NCBI RefSeq assembly: GCF_002343915.1
Contig: NZ_NETK01000001.1
Location: forward strand, 186,001 to 250,000
Direction: 5' to 3'
From: Nannocystis exedens
GTDB lineage: Bacteria; Myxococcota_A; Polyangia; Nannocystales; Nannocystaceae
DNA length: 64,000 nt
Shown: positions 44,710 to 53,266 of the stretch, in pieces
How the letters are laid out: each line of letters begins with the position of its first letter
Numbering within the stretch: the stretch's first letter is position 1
Notes under the pieces: generated by a model
Database searches by the model: none
Seen by the model: the letters and a program-made list of their open reading frames with translations, nothing else
What the model was told of the DNA's origin: nothing
Made by a program: the position numbers and the translations under genes

Positions 44710-46304
44710 TCGACCGCGACCGCCCCCACGACGCCGCCGACCTCCGCGCCGAGCTCGCGCGTCTGAACGCGCTGCTCGTCGACACCAACGAGCACCATCA
44801 CCGCCTGCGCGACGCGCTGATCGTCCGCAGCGAGACGCTCGAGGGCCACGTCCACGCGCTGGAGGCCCTGCTGGACTGGTACGCCGACCTCTACGAGCAC
44901 GCGCCGATCCCCTACCTCGCGCTCGACGGCAACGGCGTGGTCCGCGAGGTCAACCTCACCGGCGCCGCCTTGCTCGGCGTCGAGCGCCTGCGCCTGATCG
45001 GCCGGCCGCTGCGGCTGCACGTCGTCCTGCGCGACCGCCGGAAGTTCCTCGACCACATGTTGCGCTGCCGGCGAGCCGCCGGGCCCGTCGTCACCGAGCT
45101 CGACATCGAGGTCGCCGAGCGCCGCGTCGTCCCGGTCCAGCTGATCAGCCGCCGCTCGACCGTGGCCGGCGAGGCCGGCACCTACTTCCGCACCGCCGTG
45201 TTCGACTTGACCGAGCGCCGGCACGCCGAGTCGGCCCTGCGGCTCGAGCACGAGCGCCTCAGCCTGGCCCTCACCGCCAGCGGCGCCGGCCTCTACGACT
45301 ACTCGTGGCCCGCCGCCGAGCTGACTCCGAGCGAGCGCTGGTGGCAGCTCGTCGGCCGCCCGCCCGGCGAGCCGCCGCAGGGCGCCGCGCTGTGGCAGTG
45401 GTTCCAGCGGCAGATCGTCCCCGCCGATCGCGCGACCCGTGACGCCGCCCACGCCCGCTTCGTCGCCGGCGAATCGAACGCCTTCGCCGCCGAGTTCCGC
45501 CTCCTGCGCAGCGACGGCGCCACGGTGTGGCTGCGCGAGCTGAGCCGCGCCGCCGAGACCAGCGCTCAGGGCCACGCCCGCCACGTCGTCGGCGTGCTGA
45601 TGGACATCACCGCCGAGAAGCAGCGCATCGAGGCCGCCGCCCAGCAGACCGCGCTGCTCCGCGACCTGTCGGCGGCGCTGTTCCGCGTCGAGGAGAACGA
45701 GCGGCGCGAGCTCGCCACCCTGCTGCACGACGTCCTCGGCCAGCAGCTGGTCGCCGCCCGCCTGCAGCTCGGCGCGCTGAAGCCGACGGGGCGCGACGCC
45801 GACGTCGTCCGCGACGTCCTCGCCCTCCTCGACGACGCCCAGCAAGAGGTCCGCTCGGTCACCTTCCAGCTGCGCCCGCCGATCTTGCAGGACCTCGGGC
45901 TGGTGCCCGGCCTGCGCTGGCTGGCGCGCGAGACCTCGAATCAGTTCAAGCTGCCGATCGCCGTGATCGCCGAGGACACCCTGCCGCGCCTCGCCGGCGA
46001 TCCCGAGTACCTGCTGTTCCGTTGCGTCCGCGAGCTGCTGCTCAACGTCGTCAAGCACGCCGAGGCCACCGCGGTCCGCGTCGAGGTCGGCGGCGACGAG
46101 GAGGACATCCTCGTGATCCGCGTCAGCGACGACGGCAAGGGCTTCGACCCCGCCCGCGTCGCCGCCGACCGCCAGGTCAGCCGCAGCTTCGGCCTCCTCA
46201 GCGTGCGCGAGCGGATCCTCGGCCTCGGCGGGCACGTGCGGATCGACAGCACCCCGGGCTGCGGCACGCGCGTCGAGCTGCACGTCCCGCTCGCCGAGAG
46301 CTGA
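44706..46304 (+). CDS. PAS histidine kinase, HisKA_3 (NarX-like) type
   Basis: 532 residues from GTG 44706, translationally coupled to the CheB-CheR-PAS gene (GTGA). A coiled coil, then PAS (YEHAPIPYLALDGNGVVREVNLTGAALLG), a second PAS with PAC (RLLRSDGATVWLRELSRAAE), the HisKA_3 box ENERRELATLLHDVLGQQL with phospho-His, and a HATPase with RELLLNVVKHA and DDGKGFD. Known HisKA_3 kinases pair with NarL-type regulators, and two lie immediately downstream on the opposite strand. No membrane segment. Confidence 0.92.
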   Translation: MIDRDRPHDAADLRAELARLNALLVDTNEHHHRLRDALIVRSETLEGHVHALEALLDWYADLYEHAPIPYLALDGNGVVREVNLTGAALLGVERLRLIGRPLRLHVVLRDRRKFLDHMLRCRRAAGPVVTELDIEVAERRVVPVQLISRRSTVAGEAGTYFRTAVFDLTERRHAESALRLEHERLSLALTASGAGLYDYSWPAAELTPSERWWQLVGRPPGEPPQGAALWQWFQRQIVPADRATRDAAHARFVAGESNAFAAEFRLLRSDGATVWLRELSRAAETSAQGHARHVVGVLMDITAEKQRIEAAAQQTALLRDLSAALFRVEENERRELATLLHDVLGQQLVAARLQLGALKPTGRDADVVRDVLALLDDAQQEVRSVTFQLRPPILQDLGLVPGLRWLARETSNQFKLPIAVIAEDTLPRLAGDPEYLLFRCVRELLLNVVKHAEATAVRVEVGGDEEDILVIRVSDDGKGFDPARVAADRQVSRSFGLLSVRERILGLGGHVRIDSTPGCGTRVELHVPLAES

Positions 46305-46310
46305 CGTCGG

Positions 46311-46372
46311 TCGCGCTCGCGCAGCCGCGCCAGCCCGTGCTCGCGCGCGACGCGAATCATCACCGCCCGCGA
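46311..46372. repeat. Decayed copy of the regulator 3' end
   Basis: Read on the minus strand this encodes REHGLARLRERD, matching the C-terminus of the regulator at 46856 (LEHGLAPLRKRD) and ending in the same CGCCCGCG. Lies right after the kinase stop. Confidence 0.5.
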
Positions 46373-46408
46373 GGCCGAAACTGAGGCGAAGCGGCGCCAG
46401 ACCGTGCA

Positions 46409-46667
46409 GTGCCGCCCGCGCGACCGGTCGCGGACCGGAGTCCACCGCGCTTGCGCAGCAGTGCCGCCCGCGCGACCGGTCGCGGACCGGAGTCCACCGC
46501 GCTTGCGCAGCAGTGCCGCCCGCGCGACCGGTCGCGGACCGGAGTCCACCGCGCTTGCGCAGCAGTGCCGCCCGCGCGACCGGTCGCGGACCGGAGTCCA
46601 CCGCGCTTGCGCAGCAGTGCCGCCCGCGCGACGGTCGCGGACCGGAGTCCACCGCGCTTGCGCTGCA
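46409..46667. repeat. Five tandem copies of a 52-bp repeat
   Basis: Four identical 52-bp units from 46409 and a fifth of 51 bp. Each starts GTGCCGCCCGCGCGACC and ends GCGCTTGCGCAGCA. The unit's ends match the 3' coding end of the regulator at 46856. There are no spacers, so not a CRISPR. Identity between units implies recent expansion or gene conversion. Confidence 0.85.
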
Positions 46668-46701
46668 GTGCCGCCCGCACGACCGGCAGAGGGCCGGGAG
46701 C

Positions 46702-46765
46702 CATCGCGCTTGCGCAGCGGCGCCAGTCCGTGCTCGAGCGCATGGCGAGTCATTGCCGCCCGCGT
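46702..46765. repeat. Near-identical copy of the regulator 3' end
   Basis: About 63 bases differ from 46858-46920 at only a few positions and encode EHGLAPLRKRD on the minus strand. It sits 90 bases downstream of the regulator's own stop. Confidence 0.75.
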
Positions 46766-46855
46766 GACCGGCCGAGCGCCGAGTCCATCGCGCCTGCGCA
46801 GCCCTGCAGCTCGTGCTCGCGACCCGAGCGTCGCCCGCGGGGCCGACGGCGCGAG

Positions 46856-47497
46856 TCAATCGCGCTTGCGCAGCGGCGCCAGCCCGTGCTCGAGCGCATA
46901 GCGAGTCATCGCCGCCCGCGTGCGCAGCCCGAGCTGCTGGGAGATCCGCGCCTTGTGGAACTCGACCGTCTTGAGCGCGATGCCCAGGTCGCCGGCGATC
47001 TCCTTGCCCGCCATGCCGGCGGCGACGCGGACCAGGATCTCGCGCTGCCGGGCCGTCAGCAGGTTGCCGCCGCGCCGCCGCGGCGCCGTCTCGCTGGTCG
47101 ACTTGAGCAGCGCCTCGATCGCCGGGCTGACGTGGCAGCCGCCCGCCGCCACCGTGTGGACGCCGGCGACCAGCTCCTCGGGCGACGCGTCCTTGAGCAC
47201 GTACCCGCGGGCGCCGGCGGCCAGCGCCGAGTGGGCCCGCTGCGGGTCGGCGTGGCGAGTGACGACCACCGAGCGGCTCGACGAGCTCGCCTGCAGCGCG
47301 CGCACCAGATCGAGCCCGCCCAGCGACGGCAACTCGAGCTCGAGCGCCACCACGTCGGGCTGCAGCTCCCGCGCGGCCGCCAGCGCCGTGGCCCCGTCGG
47401 TGAACGCCCCCACGACCTCGAACTCGGCGCCGAGCAGCACGCTCAGGCACTCGAGCACCATCACCTGGTCGTCGACGAGGATCACTCGCGGTTGCAT
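46856..47497 (-). CDS. NarL-type response regulator with Glu at the phosphosite
   Basis: About 213 residues. Receiver: VDDQ acidic pair near residue 9, Thr in VVVTRHA, Lys in GYVLKDAS. The position of the phosphoacceptor Asp reads VVALELELP, Glu in place of Asp (near residue 53). A LuxR/NarL helix-turn-helix follows (LTARQREILVRVAAGMAGKEIAGDLGIALKTVEFHKA). Start ATG 47497 begins at the receiver. The extra upstream codons look unrelated. Glu can mimic phosphorylated Asp, so it may be constitutively active. Same strand as the next regulator. Confidence 0.9.
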   Translation of the reverse strand: MQPRVILVDDQVMVLECLSVLLGAEFEVVGAFTDGATALAAARELQPDVVALELELPSLGGLDLVRALQASSSSRSVVVTRHADPQRAHSALAAGARGYVLKDASPEELVAGVHTVAAGGCHVSPAIEALLKSTSETAPRRRGGNLLTARQREILVRVAAGMAGKEIAGDLGIALKTVEFHKARISQQLGLRTRAAMTRYALEHGLAPLRKRD

Positions 47498-47580
47498 GCA
47501 CGTACCCAGGGACACCGTACTCGATCGAGAGTGAAGTTCAAGCGCGTGCGCGTTCACGGTGACCTCGCTGCGTTGGGTGT

Positions 47581-48330
47581 TCAGCGACCCGGGAGCAGCC
47601 CGTGCTCGACGGCATAGCGGGTCAGTTCGGCGACGGTCCGCAGGCCGAGCACTCGCATGAGTCGGGCCTTGTGGAACTCGACGGTCTTGCGCGAGATGCC
47701 GAGGATGTCGCCGATCTCGCGGGCCGGCCGGCCCTCGGCGACGAGCTGCAGCACCTCGCGTTGGCGCGACGACAGCTCGTCGGCCAGCCCCTCCTCGGGT
47801 TGGCGCGGCCGCGGCTCGTAGACCAGCCCCGGCGACACGAACGTGCCTCCGGCCAGCACCTCGCGGACCGCCAGCAGCAGCTGGGACGAGGCGGCCGTCT
47901 TCACCACGTAGCCGTGCGCCCCGGCGCGGAACGCCTCGTGCACGTAGTCAGGCTCGGCGTGGACCGTGACGAAGATGATCCGCCCGCGCGGGCACGCCCG
48001 CTGCAGCTGACGCGCCGCGTCGAAGCCGTTGAGCAGCGGCATCGTCACGTCGACGAGCACCACGTCGGGTTGACATTGTTCGGCCGCGGTGACGAGCGCC
48101 CGCCCGTCGGCCACCGCCCCCACGATCTCGAGTTCGGCCGCAAGCAGCCGCACGAGCCCCTCACGGACCAGCGTGTGATCGTCCGCCAGCAGCGCTCGCG
48201 GGCGCACGCGGGCCGGCTGCGAATTCGCACCGGCGCCGACGGCCGCCTGAGGGGCTGCGTCCTCGTTCAAACCGACTCCGACGTCGTCCCGTCCCCGCAC
48301 CGTAACAAAGGCCTCGACGTGGTCCAGCAC
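47581..48330 (-). CDS. NarL-type response regulator
   Basis: About 249 residues if the GTG at 48330 is used. The receiver starts near residue 45, so a later start such as the TTG near 48268 is possible. Receiver: ADDH, phospho-Asp in VLVDVTMPLLNG, Thr in FVTVHAE, Lys in YVVKTAA. C-terminal LuxR/NarL helix-turn-helix (LSSRQREVLQLVAEGRPAREIGDILGISRKTVEFHKA). Probable target of the HisKA_3 kinase at 44706. It lies 83 bases upstream of its Glu-bearing paralogue in the direction of transcription. Confidence 0.9.
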   Translation of the reverse strand: MLDHVEAFVTVRGRDDVGVGLNEDAAPQAAVGAGANSQPARVRPRALLADDHTLVREGLVRLLAAELEIVGAVADGRALVTAAEQCQPDVVLVDVTMPLLNGFDAARQLQRACPRGRIIFVTVHAEPDYVHEAFRAGAHGYVVKTAASSQLLLAVREVLAGGTFVSPGLVYEPRPRQPEEGLADELSSRQREVLQLVAEGRPAREIGDILGISRKTVEFHKARLMRVLGLRTVAELTRYAVEHGLLPGR

Positions 48331-48352
48331 GGAAAAACCCCTGACCTCGAAA

Positions 48353-48745
48353 TCACGTCGCCGGCAGCACCGGCTCGTTCGCGCCGCTCACCGCGCGGAT
48401 CATCCCGCGAGCGATCCGGGCGCCCGAGTTCCCCGCCGGCCGCGACACGTCGACGTCGGGCCCGGCGCGCATCACGACCCTCGATCGCCCGAGGATCGCC
48501 CGTCGACCGGTGCCGCGGGTGACGCCCGTCGACCTCGCGCCGACCTCGGTCTGCACATCGGCGCCGGCTCTCACCCCGTTCCCGAGGTCGCCGGCCTGGT
48601 GCTCGTCAGCGTCGGGGGCGCCGTGCTCGGCGCGCTCGTCGAGGGGGTCGTGCTCGCCGGCCGACGCCGCGCCGTCGCCGAACTCGTGCACGTCAATCCC
48701 ATGAGCGCCCGGCGTCAGGCTGCGGACCCGATCGCGGGTCGGCAT
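48353..48745 (-). CDS. Hypothetical protein ending just upstream of the regulator
   Basis: 130 residues from ATG 48745 (GAGG eight bases upstream). Third positions are strongly GC, and the first and second positions follow the normal ranking on this strand, supporting translation. Residues: MPTRDRVRSLTPG, an acidic middle (GEHDPLDERAEHGAPDADEHQ) and a basic C-terminal half (TRGTGRRAILGRSRVV). Not recognised. It ends 22 bases before the regulator start, suggesting one transcript. Confidence 0.45.
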   Translation of the reverse strand: MPTRDRVRSLTPGAHGIDVHEFGDGAASAGEHDPLDERAEHGAPDADEHQAGDLGNGVRAGADVQTEVGARSTGVTRGTGRRAILGRSRVVMRAGPDVDVSRPAGNSGARIARGMIRAVSGANEPVLPAT

Positions 48746-49999
48746 CCACGCGACCTCGCCGTCGACCCCGCTCGCGCCCGGCGGCCTCGCCTCGGCCGCC
48801 ACGGGGGCGCCCGATTCGCCGGACCTGCAGGCGCCGGCGCGCGAAATTGCGGGGAGGTCAATGCTTCGAAGACTCGACATGGTGTACTGCCGCGGGAGGC
48901 GACTGGATTCAACATTCACGACGCGACCCCCGAGCGGGCTTTGCGCCGACTTCTCGCCCCGCGCCCCGTCCTCACGGGCTCGCGGGCCGAACCGGCGTGG
49001 CGATTTCGCGCCTCGGCCGCGGGCCAACCTTGGCCGGGTCGTCGCCGGCGGCAACACCTCTGCGCCCCGCGAAAACGCACTACGCGTGGCAGTTTCACCG
49101 GCTGGGCGCGACGATCAGGAATTGATCACAGCGTCGCTGCGCCGGGGTTCTTCCCAGCCATTGCGCAATTCGCGTCCGGCGAGGTGAGCGCAACGCCGCT
49201 CGCCGCTCGAGCCCGCATGGAACGATTGCGCCCACCGCGACCGGCCGTCGGCCGTCGACAGCGGGCCCCCCTTGCGCTCCGGTCGCCATCTCCCAAGATT
49301 CGCCCCGCAGTCGTCGGCCTCGGTGCTCCTGGGGTTTTATGCGCACCCGCTGCGGAGCGAGCATACGCAGACCGACGACTGCAGTTTCGTAGCGCCCGGC
49401 GCAGGCCGGCCGCGCCGCCTGGTGACAGCGAGGGCCGCCGGTCCCGCTGCGGCCGCGACGGCTCACCGGCCTGCGAGCAGCGCCCTCGTCCGCCGCCGCG
49501 CCTGGCCCTTCACCTCCTGCTCGAAGGGCCGGGCGAGACCGCGCCCGTCCCCCGCCCTCCCAACCGCGGAAAAAACCCATGCCGATCGAGCGCCCTGTCC
49601 GAAAGAACAGCCCGCCCGAGCGACGCCCGGCGCGCCCAGCCCGTTCTCGTCCTCCCGCAAAAAAACCCCGGGTCCATCGAGCCGCCGATCGGCCTCGCGT
49701 GGCGGCTGTCCCGAAGCACAGGCGGCCGACCCGAAAACGCGGCGCCATCACCGATCGAATCACACGAATGTCCCCGGGACCAGCTCCCGACGCCCGCCGT
49801 ACCGGCGAATACGGCGGCCCCGGATCGACCGCGGCCGCGTGTCGCGCCCCCGCGGAGGACCGCGACCGTCGGGCCAGCTCGCGAAGATTCGCCGCTGCGG
49901 CCCGCAGCGGGCGCTGCACTCGTCAAAGCGCGATTGGCCACACCCGCGACTTGCCGCCCCGTGCGAAATTGAACATGGTAGGTTTATCGTGATCCCACC
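48746..49999. other. 1.25-kb gene-free region
   Basis: Long open frames here lack normal third-position bias on both strands. Two A tracts, at 49570-49575 and 49659-49665, read as T tracts on the minus strand. Short inverted pieces such as CTGTCCGAAAGAACAG occur near 49595. A non-coding RNA or a long leader of the sigma-like gene is possible; I see no recognisable structure. Confidence 0.4.
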
Positions 50000-50893
50000 A
50001 TGACGCCCGCCCACTCCTCGGCCCCTTCTCCGCGCGCGCAGCCTTCGGCGGGACGAGCTCGTCCCCTCGATGCTCCGCAGATGTGGCGCCACGAACCCAC
50101 CAGCGTGGCCGTCCGCTGCTTCGAGCTGCGCGCCGAGCTGTGGCGCGCGCTGCTCGGCCAGCCGGCGGCGCTCGCCTGGGTCGCCGAGCTCGCGCGTCGC
50201 CTCCTGCACCCCGAACTGCGCCCGGAGGGCCCCCTGCAGCGCCTCGAGGCCGCCGCCGAGGCCCTGGCCGGCAGCGACGGCCTCGGCGCGCGCGCGGCCT
50301 ACGAGGCGGCGCGTCGGGCCGCCGCCGACGCGCTCGGGCCCGCCGATCCCGACCGCTGTCTCGCTCGCCGGCTCGTCGCCGACATCCTCGCCCATCGCTC
50401 CGCGCTCCTCGTCGAGCCGGCCATCCTCCGCTGGTCCACCGTCGTGCAGCGGCGCCAGGCGGCGCTGGACGCCGCCCTCAACCTCCTGCGCGCCCGCGAC
50501 GAGCAGATCGGCCGGCTCGTCCGGGCCCTGCGACCCCCGGGGCGCAGCTGCGCCGAGCTGGTCGCGGTCGCCAGCCAGGGTCTGCAATGGGCCGTGGGGC
50601 GCTACGATCCGCGCCGCGGCGTCCGCTTCGACCGGTTCGCCGAGTGGTGGATCCGGCACATGATTCGTCGGCTCCTCGCGCCGCCGTCGGCGCCCGGCCC
50701 TCGCCCGCGCACCGAGCTGCGCAGCACCCACGGGCAATTCATCACACTCCACGGGCGGCCGCCGACCGAGGAGGAGCTGATGGCATTGACGGGCGAGCCG
50801 CTGGAGCAGGTCCGCCTTGCCCGCGGCCTCGATACGCGCCATCGCTACGCACGCGAGACCCGCGAGAAAGGAACCGACGATGCCCCCGCATGA
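50000..50893 (+). CDS. Sigma-70-like protein without region 4
   Basis: 297 residues. Residues about 185-225 match sigma-70 region 2 (ELVAVASQGLQWAVGRYDPRRGVRFDRFAEWWIRHMIRRLL), including the core-binding and -10 melting helices. Residues 240-280 (HGRPPTEEELMALTGEPLEQV) look like region 3. Region 4, which binds the -35 element, is absent. The protein ends soon after. The first 180 residues are helical, Ala/Arg-rich and unlike a standard region 1. Possibly a specialised or anti-sigma-like factor acting with extended -10 promoters. Overlaps the lipoprotein gene by 14 bases. Confidence 0.75.
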   Translation: MTPAHSSAPSPRAQPSAGRARPLDAPQMWRHEPTSVAVRCFELRAELWRALLGQPAALAWVAELARRLLHPELRPEGPLQRLEAAAEALAGSDGLGARAAYEAARRAAADALGPADPDRCLARRLVADILAHRSALLVEPAILRWSTVVQRRQAALDAALNLLRARDEQIGRLVRALRPPGRSCAELVAVASQGLQWAVGRYDPRRGVRFDRFAEWWIRHMIRRLLAPPSAPGPRPRTELRSTHGQFITLHGRPPTEEELMALTGEPLEQVRLARGLDTRHRYARETREKGTDDAPA

Positions 50894-51284
50894 CGCCTCC
50901 ACCCGCCAGCGCCCGCACAACGCGCCCGGGCAGCCCCTGACGACGCACCGACACGGCGCCACCATCCGCCGGCTCGGCCTCGCCTGCCTGCTCGCGCTCG
51001 CGGCCTGCGGCGCCCGCACGAAAGAGCCTCCGCCGGCCACCCACAATCAAGGCGCGTCCGGAGCTCCCGCCCCGCAAGACACCCGCACGAACCCCCGGCC
51101 CGAGGGCCAGCCCGCGAACAGCCCCACCCCGGGGTCCGTCGCCGGTGCCGCCAATCCGGACACCCAGATCACCCCCAAGCCGGGCCAGGAGCCTCCGGGC
51201 GGAGCCGCCGGCCACGCCTCGCCCGACGCCGAGAAACGCACATCGGCCGGCGAGCCCCCGCCCGCCAAGGGCCAGGCGAATTAG
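50880..51284 (+). CDS. Small disordered lipoprotein
   Basis: 134 residues from ATG 50880 (AAGGA upstream). A basic, polar N-terminus precedes a hydrophobic stretch and lipobox LALAAC (Cys near residue 44). The mature part is Pro/Gly/Ala/Thr-rich and likely disordered. The long n-region is unusual for a lipoprotein signal. A later start nearer the hydrophobic stretch is possible. Overlaps the sigma-like gene and is probably co-translated with it. Confidence 0.65.
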   Translation: MPPHDASTRQRPHNAPGQPLTTHRHGATIRRLGLACLLALAACGARTKEPPPATHNQGASGAPAPQDTRTNPRPEGQPANSPTPGSVAGAANPDTQITPKPGQEPPGGAAGHASPDAEKRTSAGEPPPAKGQAN

Positions 51285-52216
51285 CGGCAGGCCCTCGCGT
51301 CCGCACGGCCCGCCGCTCCATTCGCGACGTCGCCGACGGACGGTCGGCCCATTCACCGCCCCCCGACGCAAAAGCCCTGCTCATTCCGCAGGGCTACGGA
51401 TCATGCACATGCAGCAGTGGCTGCGCCGGCAATGTCCCGCCGTCCGCCGCTCGACGCCGTGCAATGATTCCTGCGTCGCTCGTCGCCCGCAGCGCGACGA
51501 GCCGTGCCCCCGATCCCCTGCGCGAGCGCTCGCCTCGTTCCACCGACGAGCTGCAACTCGCCCCGTCACCCCTCCGCTGCGGGCCCCGATCCACATCACC
51601 CGCGGCGCGCGACGAGTCCCATCACCCCTGCGAGCGCTCGCCTCGTTCCACCGACGAGCTGCAACTCGCCCCGTCACTCCTCCGCTGCGGGCCCGATCAC
51701 ATCACCCGCGGCGCGCGACGAGTCCCCTCCCCCTGCGAGCGCTCGCCTCGTTCCACCGACGAGCTGCAACTCGCCCCTGCGCAGCGGGCCATCCCCCATC
51801 TTCGCTCCGCGAAGCTCGACGCTGCCGCATCGACGCCTCGCATTCGCTCGCTCGCTCGCCGCGCGCGCCGAGGCCCCGTTCGCGATCGCGGCAGCGAGCG
51901 CTCGCCTCGCTGCCATCCCTGCGAGCTGCAGCCGACGCGGCAGCAGTTTACGTCGACCCGTGGATCGTCCGAGGCCGCGTCCTGCGCGCGAAGCCGGGCC
52001 GCCGGCGCGGTGACCTTCGTCCGCGCGAGCGCTGCGGCGGACTCTTCCGCCTCCTTCTGCCGCCGTATCGCCCCGTCGAGCGATCGACCGCCGCCACGGC
52101 CGACCGCGTCGTCGGTCGGCTGCCGCCTCTTGCCCATGCAACAAATCCGCGCACCCTCGGCAGGAGCCCCGCCGCATCGGTATCGCCGAGCCCGCGGAGG
52201 CCGGAGGAGCGTCATC
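51285..52216. other. Gene-free region with tandem repeats
   Basis: About 930 bases with no ORF of coding quality. Holds the 105-108-bp tandem array (51488-51780), a further GCGAGCGCTCGC copy at 51894, and GC-rich sequence to the hemerythrin gene. Confidence 0.5.
51488..51780. repeat. Tandem array, 105-108-bp units
   Basis: Units begin with the 12-bp palindrome GCGAGCGCTCGC at 51522, 51630 and 51735 (periods 108 and 105) and share the following CTCGTTCCACCGACGAGC. A partial unit precedes at 51488 and the last is truncated. Confidence 0.75.
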
Positions 52217-52723
52217 ATGGCCTCGATCTTCCAGCACCTGCGCGAGGAGCACGAGCGGCTCCAGCGCTCGATCGTCCGTCTCCGCGGCGTCGAGCCCGGC
52301 GCCGACCGGGTGCAACCATTCAACCAGCTGCGCCGCCAGTACGTCGCCTATGCTCGCGCCGCCGCCGGCGTCCTTTACAGCTACCTGATCCACGTCAAGA
52401 CCACCCAGCAGCGGGCCCTCCAGGGCCTCGAGGAGCACAAGCGGCTCGAAGAGCACCTCCTCGAGGCCGAGCGCGTCCTGACCGACGATCGTCACTGGCG
52501 GCCGACGATCGCCTCGCTGTGCGAGGAGCTGGTCCGGCACCTGCGCGACGAGGAGCGCGGGTTGTTCTCCACGGCGAGGGTCGCGCTCAGCGACCGCGAG
52601 GCCACCGGCCTCGGCGCCTGCTTCGCGGCCGAGCGCGCCCGCCTGCACGGCGATCTCAGCAACCTCACCGGCAATCCCCCCGAGCCCCCGGCGGTCGGGA
52701 CCCGACGCATGTCGATCCCCTGA
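52217..52723 (+). CDS. Hemerythrin-like HHE protein
   Basis: 168 residues: FQHLREEHERLQ, EEHKRLEEHLLEAE and CEELVRHLRDEERGLFS give the HHE pattern of a di-iron four-helix bundle, though the second-helix His is in LIHVKTT rather than the usual place, so metal binding is less certain. GGAGGAG seven bases before ATG. 27 bases before the next hemerythrin, so bicistronic. The tail PPEPPAVGT is disordered. Confidence 0.8.
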   Translation: MASIFQHLREEHERLQRSIVRLRGVEPGADRVQPFNQLRRQYVAYARAAAGVLYSYLIHVKTTQQRALQGLEEHKRLEEHLLEAERVLTDDRHWRPTIASLCEELVRHLRDEERGLFSTARVALSDREATGLGACFAAERARLHGDLSNLTGNPPEPPAVGTRRMSIP

Positions 52724-52750
52724 AACCGATTCACCACGAGGAACACCACC

Positions 52751-53266
52751 ATGACCAAATCCAAGCCCCAGATCTACGACATCCTGAAGCGCGAACACGA
52801 GGAGGTCGACGAGCTCCTGCATCAGCTCAAGGAAGCCAAGGGCAACGGCGCGCAGAAGCTGTTCGCCGAGGTCCGCCTCAAGCTCGTGCCGCACTCGCGC
52901 GGCGAGGAGACCGCGGTCTACCCGCGGCTGCTCGCCGCGAAGAACGCCTCGGAGAAGACCCGCGTCAGCCTCGAGGAGCACCGTCAGGTCGACGTCCTGC
53001 TCGAGGAGCTGGCCGGCATGTCCCCGCGCGACGACGAGTGGACCGCGAAGGTCCACGTGCTCGCCGACATGGTCGGCCACCACGTCGACGAGGAGGAGGG
53101 CGAGCTGTTCCCCCTGGCTCGCGCCGCGCTCTCCGACCGCGAGGCCGCCCAGATCACCGAGGAATACGAGCGGGCCCGCGACGAGGCCGCGCAATCCATG
53201 ACCGTGGAGGAGGGAGAGGAGGAAGTGGAGGAAGAAGAGGAAGAGGAGCGCGGCGCCGCCGAATGA
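52751..53266 (+). CDS. Hemerythrin-like HHE protein with acidic tail
   Basis: 171 residues: IYDILKREHEEVDEL, KLVPHSRGEETAVYP, SLEEHRQVDVLL and MVGHHVDEEEGELFP complete a di-iron site. The last 20 residues are almost all Glu and Val (VEEGEEEVEEEEEEE). Paralogue of the 20841 gene. A GAGGAACACCACC stretch precedes the ATG as ribosome site. Known relatives handle oxygen, nitric oxide or iron. Confidence 0.9.
   Translation: MTKSKPQIYDILKREHEEVDELLHQLKEAKGNGAQKLFAEVRLKLVPHSRGEETAVYPRLLAAKNASEKTRVSLEEHRQVDVLLEELAGMSPRDDEWTAKVHVLADMVGHHVDEEEGELFPLARAALSDREAAQITEEYERARDEAAQSMTVEEGEEEVEEEEEEERGAAE

Noticed and set aside
46409..46667. Possible CRISPR array
   Set aside because: The 52-bp units are directly adjacent with no unique spacers, and no cas gene is present.
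44457..47501. Long minus-strand open frame from the regulator through the repeats
   Set aside because: Frame continues only because the repeats lack stops; the residues are Arg/Ala/Gly-rich and antisense to the kinase.
48599..49972. 457-residue plus-strand open frame
   Set aside because: No third-position bias over most of its length and no domain; the minus strand carries the better-biased short gene at 48353-48745.
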